DNA of 64,000 nucleotides from an uncultured Pelagibacteraceae bacterium (GCA_902570915.1 CACGAB010000002.1:62001-126000), one strand, 5' to 3'; positions 29,837 to 42,695 are shown, numbered from the stretch's first letter. Notes: generated by a model not told the origin, from the sequence alone. Numbers and translations are program-made.

Positions 29837-30625
29837 CTAACTTCCCCAGATGTATATTGCTGCAAACAAAAATAGCCATACAACGTCAACAAAATGCCAA
29901 TACCATGCAGCAGCTTCGAAACCAAAGTGATGATCTTTGTTAAAGTGACCTAACTTTCCTCTCCAAAGACATACTGCTAAGAAAATTGTTCCTACAATAA
30001 CATGAAAACCATGAAACCCTGTGGCCATATAAAATACCGATCCATATATATGATCTGAAAAGCTAAATGTTGCGTGATGATATTCGTAAGCTTGTAGAGC
30101 AGTAAAACATACTCCAAGAATGACAGTTGCAACTAATCCTTGTATAAAACCTTTTCTATCATCTTCTAAAAGTGCGTGGTGAGACCAAGTTACAGTCGTT
30201 CCTGACAAGAGTAACACTAAAGTATTTATTAATGGAATATCCCAAGGATCAAAAGTTTTAATATCTTTGGGAGGCCATACATTTCCTACAAATTCATTAG
30301 GAAAAAGACTGATGTCGAAGTATGCCCAAAACCAAGCAACAAAAAACATAACCTCAGAGGCTATAAACAATGTCATGCCATAACGATGATGAATTTGTAC
30401 AACGGGTGTATGATGACCTTGATGCTCTGCCTCTATAACAACATCTCTAAACCACATGTATGCACCGTAAATTAAAAGAGCAAAACCCAAATACATTCCC
30501 CACGAAACATCGGAGTGCATATAATAAACGGTACCCAGAGCTAAAACCAAACAGGAAAATGAAACGTAAATTGGCCAAGGGCTTGGGTCAACTAAATGAT
30601 AATCGTGTTTTTTTTCACCTGACAT
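29837..30625 (-). CDS. ctaE: Cytochrome c oxidase subunit III
   Basis: ORF 262 aa; HRYGMTLFIASEVMFFVAWFWAYF, GFHGFHVIVGTIFL, AAAWYWHFVDVVWLFLF. Confidence 0.97.
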   Translation of the reverse strand: MSGEKKHDYHLVDPSPWPIYVSFSCLVLALGTVYYMHSDVSWGMYLGFALLIYGAYMWFRDVVIEAEHQGHHTPVVQIHHRYGMTLFIASEVMFFVAWFWAYFDISLFPNEFVGNVWPPKDIKTFDPWDIPLINTLVLLLSGTTVTWSHHALLEDDRKGFIQGLVATVILGVCFTALQAYEYHHATFSFSDHIYGSVFYMATGFHGFHVIVGTIFLAVCLWRGKLGHFNKDHHFGFEAAAWYWHFVDVVWLFLFAAIYIWGS

Positions 30626-30632
30626 ATATTAA

Positions 30633-31166
30633 TTATGATTGTTTATAGTAATCTGTCGAGAAAAAAGTATACGACATTGTTACATCCTCAAGATTTTTAA
30701 CAGTTGCATCATTAACCATCTCAGGATCTAAATAAAAAGTCATCACATACGTAGCTTTTTCTCCAGCTTTCAACTCTTGCTTTTCAAAACAAAAACAGCC
30801 TAATTTGCTATAGTATTTTCCAAAACTTGATGGTGAAACATTAAAACTCGCTACACCAGCCGTTGGCTCATTACTATAATTTGTTACTTCAAACTCAATT
30901 TTATTAACTTGACCAACTTTTACATCCATCACATTAGACTTAGCCTTAAAATCCCAAGGCAAATTGTTAACATTTGTGTCAAATCTCACACTAACAACTT
31001 TATCTAAAACAATCTTTGGAGCTTTATTTGCAACCTGAGTAGTTCCCCCAAAACCTGTCACTTTACAGAAAATTTCATACAAGGGCACTGAAGCATATGA
31101 AAGACCCAACATTAAAACAAATATTCCAGCAAGAACTAGTGGTGTTAATTTTTTTTTCTCAATCAT
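30633..31166 (-). CDS. ctaG: Cytochrome c oxidase assembly protein CtaG/Cox11
   Basis: ORF 177 aa; SYASVPLYEIFCKVTGFGGT, GCFCFEKQELKAGEKATYVMTFYLDPEM. Confidence 0.95.
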   Translation of the reverse strand: MIEKKKLTPLVLAGIFVLMLGLSYASVPLYEIFCKVTGFGGTTQVANKAPKIVLDKVVSVRFDTNVNNLPWDFKAKSNVMDVKVGQVNKIEFEVTNYSNEPTAGVASFNVSPSSFGKYYSKLGCFCFEKQELKAGEKATYVMTFYLDPEMVNDATVKNLEDVTMSYTFFSTDYYKQS

Positions 31167-31288
31167 ATAGCCCTGTCAAATACTCCTGTGTTATATAAAG
31201 TAAAAAAGAAAAGAAAAATCATAAAAGCAATAATTGCTAATGCAGTAATAATGTTTTTTCTTTTTGTTTTTTTATCGGGTGTTATCAT
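31163..31288 (-). CDS. Small CoxF-like single-TM protein (41 aa)
   Basis: Not in the supplied ORF track. Reverse strand reads MITPDKKTKRKNIITALAIIAFMIFLFFFTLYNTGVFDRAI*, overlapping the ctaG start by 4 nt (ATGA) and the ctaB end; position matches coxF of alphaproteobacterial cta operons. Confidence 0.75.
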   Translation of the reverse strand: MITPDKKTKRKNIITALAIIAFMIFLFFFTLYNTGVFDRAI

Positions 31289-32199
31289 ACAATTTTATCT
31301 ATCAAAAATAGGACGAAAATCAAAAATAAATAAAGTATTGAATATCCAAATATAGTTTTAGCTATTTTGGGATTAAACCTATCTTTTTTGAAATTAAATA
31401 GCTGATAACATAAATAATTATAGTAAAAAGTAAGCATTAATGATGGTATTAAAAATGCTAAACCAACAAAATCTATTAAAAATGGGAAAATTATTACAGG
31501 CACCATTAACAAAGAGTAAATGAATATATTCAATTTAGTTGACTCAACTCCATTAGTTAATGGAAGCATCGGTAACTTAGCTTTTTTATAATCATCAGAT
31601 TTATACAAACTCAGAGCCCAAAAGTGTGAAGGAGTCCAAAAAAAAATTATAAGAAAAAAGGTAAGGGGTTCTAACGAAAGCGAACCTGTAGAAATAGTCC
31701 ATCCTATAACTGGTGGAAATGCACCTGCAGCCCCACCAATAACAATATTTTGAGGCGTTCTTCTCTTAAGCCAGATTGTATAAACAAATACATAGAACAA
31801 TATTGTTAAAAGTAATATTGCAGCTGAAATCCTATTTGTAAAATAATCTAAGGCTACTACCGAAACAATTGATAATGTAATGCCAAATATTAAAGCTTGA
31901 TTCTTATTTACCTTTCCAGCCGGAATTGGCCTTAAACAAGTCCTTGTCATTAGAGCATCGAGATCAGACTCGTACCACATATTTAATGCCCCCGCTGCAC
32001 CGGCACCTAATGAAACTAACAAAATACCAATTACAGCCTCTTTAGTTGAAACAAGACTTGGTGCTGTTAATAGACCCACGGCACAAGTAAAAATAACGAG
32101 AGACATTACTCTAGGCTTCATTAGTTTAAATAGCTCCGAGAAATTAAATAAATCCTCTTGGCTTAAACTTCTTTTTTTTAGCCTAATATCGTTCATCAA
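31285..32199 (-). CDS. ctaB: Protoheme IX farnesyltransferase
   Basis: ORF 304 aa; LMKPRVMSLVIFTCAVGL, ALNMWYESDLDALMTRTCLRPIPAGKV, TPQNIVIGGAAGAFPPVIGW. Confidence 0.96.
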   Translation of the reverse strand: MMNDIRLKKRSLSQEDLFNFSELFKLMKPRVMSLVIFTCAVGLLTAPSLVSTKEAVIGILLVSLGAGAAGALNMWYESDLDALMTRTCLRPIPAGKVNKNQALIFGITLSIVSVVALDYFTNRISAAILLLTILFYVFVYTIWLKRRTPQNIVIGGAAGAFPPVIGWTISTGSLSLEPLTFFLIIFFWTPSHFWALSLYKSDDYKKAKLPMLPLTNGVESTKLNIFIYSLLMVPVIIFPFLIDFVGLAFLIPSLMLTFYYNYLCYQLFNFKKDRFNPKIAKTIFGYSILYLFLIFVLFLIDKIV

Positions 32200-32214
32200 T
32201 TTTTTGTACTCTTA

Positions 32215-34664
<2,450 letters not shown>

Positions 34665-34724
34665 ATTTAATAGCTATATAAAGCTCTTTTTATAAAATTA
34701 CACTTTAGTTTTCGCGACAATTTA

Positions 34725-35426
34725 TCAATTAAATGCATAATTAACGATTGAAATTGCTGATATCACAGCTGTTTCAGATCTTAAAATATTTTCATTAATT
34801 TTAACTGCTTGAACTCCCTTAAAAGTAAGAATCTTCTCTCTTTCTAACTCAGAAAAATCTCCTTCCGGACCTACGATTATACAAGTTGGTTTATTCGTTA
34901 ACTTATATTTATCAATTTTTTTATTGGTCGAATTTAAATCTGTAAATATCAAATCTACTGAATTTGAATTTAAAAAACTTTCAAGATTTTGGGTTTGCTC
35001 AATTAATGGAATATTAACACGATTTGATTGCTCGCTAGCTTCTATTGCAATCTTTTTTAATTTGTCAACATTTATACTTCTAACAATTGTTCTTTCAAAA
35101 ATTATAGGTAAAAATTTTGTTACCCCAAGTTCAGTCGCTTTTTGTATCATAAAATTTTGATAATTAGATTTAATTGGGGAGAATGCTAACCACAAATCTT
35201 TCATATTTTCTTTCTGTCGTAATTGCTTGATTATTTCAAATTCAACTTGGCCTTTAGAAATTTTCAAAATCTTTGCTTCCCACTCACCTTTATTATTAAA
35301 CAAAGAAAAAATCTCATTTTCTTTTATTCTCATAACTTTCTGCAAATAATGTGATTGAGATTTATCCAACATGTCAGTCATACCAGTCGTTATGGAATTT
35401 GAAAAAAATAATCTAATATTGCCCAT
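34725..35426 (-). CDS. rsmE: 16S rRNA (uracil(1498)-N3)-methyltransferase
   Basis: ORF 233 aa; HYLQKVMRIKENEIFSLFNNKGEW, QKATELGVTKFLPI, IVGPEGDFSELE, ENILRSETAVISAISIV. Confidence 0.95.
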   Translation of the reverse strand: MGNIRLFFSNSITTGMTDMLDKSQSHYLQKVMRIKENEIFSLFNNKGEWEAKILKISKGQVEFEIIKQLRQKENMKDLWLAFSPIKSNYQNFMIQKATELGVTKFLPIIFERTIVRSINVDKLKKIAIEASEQSNRVNIPLIEQTQNLESFLNSNSVDLIFTDLNSTNKKIDKYKLTNKPTCIIVGPEGDFSELEREKILTFKGVQAVKINENILRSETAVISAISIVNYAFN

Positions 35427-35443
35427 ATATGATAGGTTAATTT

Positions 35444-36106
35444 ATGAAAAATATTAAAGCAATAATTTTTGATGCTTACGGGACATTGTTTGATGTGAAT
35501 TCTGCTGCTGAAAAATGTAAAGATAAGATAGGAGACAAATGGGAAAAGTTTTCAAATTACTGGAGAACAACTCAATTAGAATATACCTGGCTTAGAAGTT
35601 TGATGGGAAGACATAAAGATTTTTGGAAAATAACCGAGGATAGCTTAGAAAAGTCGATGGAAAATTTTAAGATAAGTCATTCAATGAAAGATGAATTGTT
35701 AGATCTTTACAAATCTCTATCTACTTTTGAGGAAGTGCCAGAAACTTTAAAAATTTTGAAAGAAAAAAATTACAAGTTAGCTATCTTATCAAATGGAACA
35801 CCACAACTATTAAATGAGTTAGTGAGAAGTAACGATCTAGAAAATTTATTTGATGATCTATTTTCTATTGAAGAGGTTAGGATTTATAAACCAGATTCAA
35901 AGGTATACGAAATACCAACTAAAAAATATAATATTAAAGTAAATGAAATTGCTTTCTTAAGTGCAAATACCTGGGATGTTTCTGGCGGAGGAAATTACGG
36001 GTATAATGCTATTTGGGTAAACAGGAATGAAAATATTTTTGACAAGCTTGATTTTAAACCAAAGCACGTGATTAAAAATTTGAAAGAATTATTAAATATA
36101 ATCTAA
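35444..36106 (+). CDS. Haloacid dehalogenase type II-like HAD hydrolase
   Basis: ORF 220 aa; IIFDAYGTLFDVNSAA, LAILSNGTPQLL, FLSANTWDVSGGGNYGYNAIWVNR. Confidence 0.92.
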   Translation: MKNIKAIIFDAYGTLFDVNSAAEKCKDKIGDKWEKFSNYWRTTQLEYTWLRSLMGRHKDFWKITEDSLEKSMENFKISHSMKDELLDLYKSLSTFEEVPETLKILKEKNYKLAILSNGTPQLLNELVRSNDLENLFDDLFSIEEVRIYKPDSKVYEIPTKKYNIKVNEIAFLSANTWDVSGGGNYGYNAIWVNRNENIFDKLDFKPKHVIKNLKELLNII

Positions 36107-36163
36107 TAATATAAATTTCATGATTGTAATTAAGAATATTTATAATAATAATTAAATATATTT

Positions 36164-36574
36164 ATGAACAATTTTAATAAAAAAATTGATAATTATCTAA
36201 AAAATTTTGAAGCATTAGCCTCTCTTTCACTTAGATTTATTCTTGGTATAGCTTTCATAATTTATGGATCAAAAAAATTTCCACTACCTCCAGAAGGTCT
36301 TGTAGAGTATTATGATTTACATCCAATCTTAGCATCTACTGTGGCATTATCAGAATTATTATCAGGAATAATTATTATAATAGCAGCTTTTATAAAAAAT
36401 CCTTTGGGGAATATATTAACAAGATTAGCTGGACTGAATATAGTTTTATTAATGTCTAGTATTCTTATAGTGGCACATTCTGATTGGTTTATAACAACAA
36501 AATTATTTTCTAGTGTGCAAATATTTCTACTAGTAAGTGGATTATTCTTTTTTATAAAAGGTAATAATAAATGA
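36164..36574 (+). CDS. DoxX family membrane protein
   Basis: ORF 136 aa, four TM helices; SLRFILGIAFIIYGSKKFPLPPEGLVEYY. Confidence 0.8.
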   Translation: MNNFNKKIDNYLKNFEALASLSLRFILGIAFIIYGSKKFPLPPEGLVEYYDLHPILASTVALSELLSGIIIIIAAFIKNPLGNILTRLAGLNIVLLMSSILIVAHSDWFITTKLFSSVQIFLLVSGLFFFIKGNNK

Positions 36575-36581
36575 AAAAATT

Positions 36582-37418
36582 ATGAGTTCAATTGAGATTC
36601 AGAAAATTATAAAACCAATTAATTCATCCGATGGTGCAGGAGTGAAACTCAAAAGAAGTATTGGGGTGGAGCCTAATTACTTTGATCCATTCTTAATGTT
36701 AGATGAATTTGGCTCTGAAAACAGTGAGGACTATATTGCTGGTTTTCCTCCCCACCCTCATAGAGGTATCGAAACAGTAACATATATGCTTGCCGGTGAC
36801 TTTGAGCATAAAGATAGCACAGGTGGTGAAGGAAAAATGTCGGCAGGAGATGTTCAATGGATGAAAACAGGAAGCGGAATAATTCACTCGGAAATGCCTG
36901 CAATGAAAGAAGGTAAATTACATGGTTTTCAATTATGGATTAATATGCCAGCAAAACTTAAAATGAGTAAGCCTGAGTATATTTATATTGATGCTGATAA
37001 AATGAAAATTCATAAAGATAAAGATAAACAAATTAAAGTTATAGCTGGTAAATTTGAAAAAGCAGAAGGTCCTGTAAAAGGCCATAACGTTGAACCTATT
37101 TATTTTGATGTTGAACTAAACAAAGGTAAAAAATTTGATTTTAAAATTCCGTCTACTCACAATTCATTCATCTATCTAATAAATGGTGAAATAGAAATTG
37201 GTGAAAAAAAACATACTGAAGTAAAAGACAGTACTCTAGTATTGTTATCAAAAGGTGAAAATTTAAAAGTATCTGCAAAAATTAACGCTAAGTTTTTAGT
37301 CATTTCAGGAAAACCTATTAATGAAGAAATAGCACGAGGTGGACCATTTGTAATGAATACTAAATCAGAGATCTTACAAGCTGTTCAAGATTATCATAAT
37401 GGCAATTTTGTAAAATAA
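36582..37418 (+). CDS. Pirin family protein
   Basis: ORF 278 aa; FDPFLMLDEFGSE, FPPHPHRGIETVTYMLAGDFEHKDSTG, MKTGSGIIHSEMP, GFQLWINMPAKLKM. Confidence 0.95.
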   Translation: MSSIEIQKIIKPINSSDGAGVKLKRSIGVEPNYFDPFLMLDEFGSENSEDYIAGFPPHPHRGIETVTYMLAGDFEHKDSTGGEGKMSAGDVQWMKTGSGIIHSEMPAMKEGKLHGFQLWINMPAKLKMSKPEYIYIDADKMKIHKDKDKQIKVIAGKFEKAEGPVKGHNVEPIYFDVELNKGKKFDFKIPSTHNSFIYLINGEIEIGEKKHTEVKDSTLVLLSKGENLKVSAKINAKFLVISGKPINEEIARGGPFVMNTKSEILQAVQDYHNGNFVK

Positions 37419-37421
37419 TAA

Positions 37422-38393
37422 ATGAAATCAATCAAAATAGAGAAATTTGGCGGACCTGAAGTTTTAATATTAAAAGATGCAGAAATTGGTAAACCAGGAC
37501 CAAAAGAAGTTTTGATTAAAAATTTATCTATCGGCTTAAATTACATAGATGTCTATCATAGAACTGGTCTTTATCCTATTCCATTACCAAGTGGTATAGG
37601 TCTCGAGTCTTGTGGAATAATTGAAGAAGTCGGGTCAGACATAAAATTTTTTAAAATTGGTGACAGGGTAACTCATGCGTCAATGCCTATCGGTGCTTAT
37701 TCAGAGAAGCAAATAATGCCTGAGGAAAAATTAGTTAAAGTTCCAGATGGAGTTTCTGATGAAGTAGCCTCATGCATAACATTAAAAGGAATTACTGCAG
37801 AGTATTTGATACATAGAGCATATCCTTTAAAAAAGGGTGATAAAGTTTTATATCACGCTGCAGCAGGAGGTCTTGGTCAAATTTTATGTCAATGGGCAAA
37901 TTCATTAGGCGCTGAAGTGATAGGAACTGTAGGTTCAAAAAGTAAAGAAGAAATTGCAAAGAAAAATGGCTGCCATCATGTAATAAATTACTCTAAAAAA
38001 AATTTTGTTGAAGAGGTAGAAAAAATTGTCGGAAAAAACAGCATCGATGTAGTTTATGATGGTGTTGGTATTAAAACTTTCAAAGGTTCAATCGAAACAC
38101 TAAAGATTAGAGGTATGATGGTAGCTTTTGGAAATGCGTCAGGGTACGTTGATACAATCGATGTTAAGAAAGACATTAATGCCAAAGGATTATTTTTTAC
38201 AAGACCTTCAATCGCTCATTACACAGTTAAAAGAGAAGAGCTCGTTGAGTCCGCGAAAAAAGTATTTGATGCTTTACTAGCAAATAAATTCAAAGTTAAA
38301 GTTTCAAAAAAGTATTCCCTAAAAGATGCTGCACAAGCTCATAAGGATTTAGAAGCAAGATTATTGACAGGTCCTGCAGTTATAATTCCCTAG
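37422..38393 (+). CDS. Quinone oxidoreductase / zinc-independent MDR family
   Basis: ORF 323 aa; LNYIDVYHRTGLYPIPLPSGIGLESCGIIEEVG, LYHAAAGGLGQILCQWANSLGAEVIGTVG. Confidence 0.93.
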   Translation: MKSIKIEKFGGPEVLILKDAEIGKPGPKEVLIKNLSIGLNYIDVYHRTGLYPIPLPSGIGLESCGIIEEVGSDIKFFKIGDRVTHASMPIGAYSEKQIMPEEKLVKVPDGVSDEVASCITLKGITAEYLIHRAYPLKKGDKVLYHAAAGGLGQILCQWANSLGAEVIGTVGSKSKEEIAKKNGCHHVINYSKKNFVEEVEKIVGKNSIDVVYDGVGIKTFKGSIETLKIRGMMVAFGNASGYVDTIDVKKDINAKGLFFTRPSIAHYTVKREELVESAKKVFDALLANKFKVKVSKKYSLKDAAQAHKDLEARLLTGPAVIIP

Positions 38394-38815
38394 TCTACTT
38401 TTACATCCATATCAGACATATGAAGTTTTAGAGCATTCGTCGATATATGTATTTCTCTTATAAAAAACAATATTGATATTATCATTGACAGACAGCATGA
38501 ACCAAAAATAATTCTTGCCAGTAAAAGCTCATCCATATAAAGGGCAAATACAGTCAACATATTAAATAAAAATCCAAAAGCTGCAAACAAGATCGTCCAC
38601 CTTAAAAGAGTTATTCTATTACTTAAATTGAGAAATTGTTTTTTCCATTCAGGTGGAATATGTTTTTCATAAACATGTTCATCATGTAACTTTCTAATCA
38701 GATTACTTAAAGTATGAAACCTATTACTGTATACTCCCATCAATAAAGGAATGGCTGGGAACATTAATGCTGTGACTGTGTAATCTATATTCATACGAAT
38801 CAATTTGATTATCAA
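38390..38815 (-). CDS. DUF2721 family membrane protein
   Basis: ORF 141 aa; FPAIPLLMGVYSNRFHTLSNLIRKLHDEH and TM helices. Confidence 0.75.
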   Translation of the reverse strand: MIIKLIRMNIDYTVTALMFPAIPLLMGVYSNRFHTLSNLIRKLHDEHVYEKHIPPEWKKQFLNLSNRITLLRWTILFAAFGFLFNMLTVFALYMDELLLARIIFGSCCLSMIISILFFIREIHISTNALKLHMSDMDVKVD

Positions 38816-38845
38816 TCTTGCCCCTGTTATTTACAAGTAAAATTT

Positions 38846-39712
38846 ATGAACCAATTAAATATTTTTATTGAAATAACAAGACTAAAAAAACCTATTGGTT
38901 ATATGCTATTATTTTGGCCGTGTGCATGGGGCCTAACTTTAGCTTACGATTTTAAAAATAGTTTAGATAATTATTTTTTTTACTTAAGTTTATTTTTTAT
39001 GGGGTCTATATTAATGAGGTCTGCAGGATGTATTGTAAATGATATACTTGATAAAGAGTTTGATCAAAAAGTAAAAAGGACAAAGGAAAGGCCTTTAGCT
39101 TCAGGAAAAATTTCCTGGAAGCTTGCTTTAATTTATGCATTTATACTGTGTTTAATCGCTCTCATCGTTTTAATAAATTTCAATACACTCACAATTATTT
39201 TAGCATTAGGCTCTATGCCTTTAGCTTTTACTTATCCCTTGATGAAAAGATACACATATTGGCCACAACTTTTTTTAGGAGTTACATTTAATTACGGCTT
39301 GATTCTTGGTTGGACATCGTCTTCTGAACAAATAAGTTTAGTCCCACTAGTATTCTATTTTGGGGCCATATTTTGGACACTAGGATACGACACAATATAT
39401 GGGTATCAAGATATTAAGGATGATGAAATAATAGGATTAAAATCAACATCAATTAAATTTAAAAAAAACGCAAAATTATTTTTATTCATATGTTATTTAA
39501 TATTTATTCTTAGCTATATAATGGGTGGGTATCTTTTAAATTTTAGTCTTATGTATTTTTCACTGTTAATTTTTCCAGTTATTCATTTATTTGGTTATCA
39601 AATTAAGTATTTTAAATTAGATAACCCAGAAAAATGTCTTGTAATATTTAAAAGCAATAATTATTTCGGTTTAATTGTTTTATTAATTATCTTGATTGGA
39701 AAATTATTTTAA
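38846..39712 (+). CDS. ubiA: 4-hydroxybenzoate polyprenyltransferase
   Basis: ORF 288 aa; RLKKPIGYMLLFWPCAWGL, RSAGCIVNDILDKEFDQKVKRTKERPLASGKIS, YDTIYGYQDIKDDEIIGLKSTSIKF. Confidence 0.96.
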   Translation: MNQLNIFIEITRLKKPIGYMLLFWPCAWGLTLAYDFKNSLDNYFFYLSLFFMGSILMRSAGCIVNDILDKEFDQKVKRTKERPLASGKISWKLALIYAFILCLIALIVLINFNTLTIILALGSMPLAFTYPLMKRYTYWPQLFLGVTFNYGLILGWTSSSEQISLVPLVFYFGAIFWTLGYDTIYGYQDIKDDEIIGLKSTSIKFKKNAKLFLFICYLIFILSYIMGGYLLNFSLMYFSLLIFPVIHLFGYQIKYFKLDNPEKCLVIFKSNNYFGLIVLLIILIGKLF

Positions 39713-41451
39713 TGAATAAAAAAGAAATTTATACGAGGCTTTACAAAGATTACTCAAAAATTTACTTGGATAAGATTATCTTATCTGCTTTTTTTTCTAT
39801 TGTTGTTGCAGCTAGTACATCTGCAATAGCTTGGTTATTAGATCCAGCTATCAAAAAAATATTTATTGAAAAAGATCAAACACTTATTTTTTTAATACCT
39901 TTTATGATTATAATTGCTTTTGCATTAAAAGGGACATCTTTATATTTTGCAAAAGCAACAATGATAAGCGTTGGTGAAGAGGTTAAAAAAAAATTACAAT
40001 TTGATATGACCAAATCACTCATTAAAGCGGATACTCAAACTATAGATAAAAAACACTCTGGAAATTTTATTTCCAACCTCACTTACGATGTGACACATAT
40101 AACAAATTTACTAAGCCATGCGCTACTAACACTCTTTAAGGACTCTCTAACATTAATTGGTTTATTGTGTGTTATGTTTACACAAAATTGGAAATTAGCT
40201 TTAATATCTATTGTGATGATACCCTTGGCAGGTTTATCTGCAAAGACGTTAGGTAAAAGGATCGGTAAAGTAACTACACAAGCTCAAGAAAAATCTGGTT
40301 TTTTAACAACCTATTTAGTTGAATTATTTAAAAATCATAAACTAATTAAGATTTTTCAAAAAGAAAGTTATGAAAATTTAAGAGCAGATCGTCATCTTGA
40401 ACAATTGAAGGATAAAAATAAAAAAATATTAGTTGTTTTCTTAAGAATGTCGCCAATTATGGAAACTTTAACTGGAATAATGATTGCAGTTTTAATTTTT
40501 TATTCTGGCAAGTTAATGATGCAAAATGAATTAGATATAAATAATTTTTTTTCATTTTTGGCTGCTATGATGCTTGCTTATCAGCCAGTTAGATCATTAT
40601 CGACTTTAAATATGGTTCTAAATCAAGGCTTATCTGCAGCATCTAGAATTTTGCCGATAATAGACAACAAAAATAAAATTAAAGATGAAAAAGAAGCTAA
40701 AACTCTGACAGTTAAAGACGCAAAAATAAATTTTAAAGACGTTAAATTTTCATATGATGTTGATAAAGAAAACATAGTGCTCAAAGAAATAGATTTAGAG
40801 TTTGCTGGAGGAAAAATGACTTCTTTGGTCGGAAATAGTGGATCTGGAAAATCAACAATTTTAAATTTAATTCCAAGATTCTATGATGCAAATTCAGGTG
40901 ACATCACTATTGACAATCAATCTATTTACAAAACGAAAATACATTCACTAAGAAATAATATTTCATTAGTAAGTCAAGAAACTACTTTGTTTGATGATAC
41001 AATAAAAAATAATATTAAATATGCCAATATAGATGCTAATGATGAAGAAATTTTACGGGTCGCCAAACTTTCTTATTGTGATGAATTTATAGAGTTACTG
41101 CCACAAAAATATGACACTATAATAGGTGAAAATGGAGTTAGGTTATCAGGTGGGGAAAAACAAAGAATCTCAATAGCCAGAGCGATGATGAAAAAAAGTT
41201 CGATCATTCTTTTAGATGAAGCAACATCTTCTCTAGATAGTGATACAGAGTCAAAAATTCAAAATGCATTATCTGTATTGACTAAAGATAAAACTACAAT
41301 TGTAATAGCTCATAGATTATCAACGATATTAAATTCAAATAATATTTATGTAATTGATACGGGCAGAGTAGTAGCAAGTGGTAAGCACGAGGAGCTATTA
41401 GAGAATTCCAAACTTTACAAAAACTTTTACGAAAAACAGATTCAAAAATAG
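39712..41451 (+). CDS. ABC transporter ATP-binding/permease, MsbA-like
   Basis: ORF 579 aa; SLVGNSGSGKSTILNLIPRFYD, LSGGEKQRISIARAMMKKSSIILLDEATSSLD; first in a KDO/lipid A gene group. Confidence 0.92.
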   Translation: MNKKEIYTRLYKDYSKIYLDKIILSAFFSIVVAASTSAIAWLLDPAIKKIFIEKDQTLIFLIPFMIIIAFALKGTSLYFAKATMISVGEEVKKKLQFDMTKSLIKADTQTIDKKHSGNFISNLTYDVTHITNLLSHALLTLFKDSLTLIGLLCVMFTQNWKLALISIVMIPLAGLSAKTLGKRIGKVTTQAQEKSGFLTTYLVELFKNHKLIKIFQKESYENLRADRHLEQLKDKNKKILVVFLRMSPIMETLTGIMIAVLIFYSGKLMMQNELDINNFFSFLAAMMLAYQPVRSLSTLNMVLNQGLSAASRILPIIDNKNKIKDEKEAKTLTVKDAKINFKDVKFSYDVDKENIVLKEIDLEFAGGKMTSLVGNSGSGKSTILNLIPRFYDANSGDITIDNQSIYKTKIHSLRNNISLVSQETTLFDDTIKNNIKYANIDANDEEILRVAKLSYCDEFIELLPQKYDTIIGENGVRLSGGEKQRISIARAMMKKSSIILLDEATSSLDSDTESKIQNALSVLTKDKTTIVIAHRLSTILNSNNIYVIDTGRVVASGKHEELLENSKLYKNFYEKQIQK

Positions 41452-41453
41452 AG

Positions 41454-42695
41454 ATGTTTTTTTTTTATCAATTATTATTATCTACAGTAATCTTAATCTC
41501 ACCTCTAATAATCTTTATTAGAGTTATTAAAGGTAAAGAAGACATAATAAGATTTAAAGAAAAATTTTGTTTAATTTCTAAAAAAAGACTCGCAGGAAAA
41601 GTGATATGGTTTCATGGATCAAGTGTGGGAGAAATAATGAGTGTAATACCTATTCTTAATAAATATGACAAAGAAAATACTTTTAATCAAATTCTTGTAA
41701 CCTCAAGTACTGTAAGTTCATCAAAAATTATAGAGAAATATAATTTTAAAAAAGTTGTACATCAGTTTTTACCAATAGATCATATATTTTTTTCGAATTT
41801 TTTTCTTAATTATTGGAAACCTGATTTTGCTATTTTTTTAGAATCTGAGATTTGGCCAAGTATGTACAGATCAATCAAAAAAAATGATATCCCATTAGTT
41901 CTACTAAATGCAAGAATAACAAAGAAGACTTTCAAAAGATGGTTAAAACTAAAAAAATTTTCTTTAAAAGTTTTTAGTCAAATTAGTATTGCTCACCCCC
42001 AAAATAAAGAAACAATGGTGTATCTTAAAAAACTTGGTGTAAAAAAAATTGAATATATTGGAAATTTGAAATTTTTTGAGGATAAAAAAACTTCACTTAG
42101 CGATATGAATAGTGAAATCCAAAATCAGTTTAAAAAAAAAAAAATTTGTATAGCTGCTAGTACCCATGGAAACGAGGAGATATTTGCAGCTCAAACACAT
42201 ATTTTGCTAAAGAAAAAAATAAAAAACTTAATTACAATTATCATTCCAAGACATGTCCATAGAGTAAAAGAAATAGAAAATGAATTGAAAAAATTAAATT
42301 TGAAAACTACATGTCATAGCTCAAAAATTAAGGATCTAAAAAATATTGATATCTATATTGTCGACACTTTTGGAGACTCAAAACAATTTTATAAAATAGC
42401 AACTACTGTATTTTTAGGTGGGTCTTTAGTAAATAAAGGTGGGCAAAACCCAATAGAACCCGCACGCTATGGTGCAAAAATACTTCATGGGCCAAATGTT
42501 GATAATTTTCGTGAAGTTTATGATTTTCTTAAATCTTTAAAAATCTCAAAAGAAATAAACAATCCGAAACAATTCTCAAAAGAAATAGTTTTTAAAAAAA
42601 AAATGGAAAATGTCAGGAAAATTCAAAAATTAGGTAATAATATTTTTAAAAATACCTTAATAAAACTTGGTAAAACAATGAATTATGAAATTTAA
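41454..42695 (+). CDS. waaA: 3-deoxy-D-manno-octulosonic acid transferase
   Basis: ORF 413 aa; VIWFHGSSVGEIMSVIPIL, FLESEIWPSMYRSI, LGGSLVNKGGQNPIEPARYGAKILHGPNVDNF. Confidence 0.95.
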   Translation: MFFFYQLLLSTVILISPLIIFIRVIKGKEDIIRFKEKFCLISKKRLAGKVIWFHGSSVGEIMSVIPILNKYDKENTFNQILVTSSTVSSSKIIEKYNFKKVVHQFLPIDHIFFSNFFLNYWKPDFAIFLESEIWPSMYRSIKKNDIPLVLLNARITKKTFKRWLKLKKFSLKVFSQISIAHPQNKETMVYLKKLGVKKIEYIGNLKFFEDKKTSLSDMNSEIQNQFKKKKICIAASTHGNEEIFAAQTHILLKKKIKNLITIIIPRHVHRVKEIENELKKLNLKTTCHSSKIKDLKNIDIYIVDTFGDSKQFYKIATTVFLGGSLVNKGGQNPIEPARYGAKILHGPNVDNFREVYDFLKSLKISKEINNPKQFSKEIVFKKKMENVRKIQKLGNNIFKNTLIKLGKTMNYEI

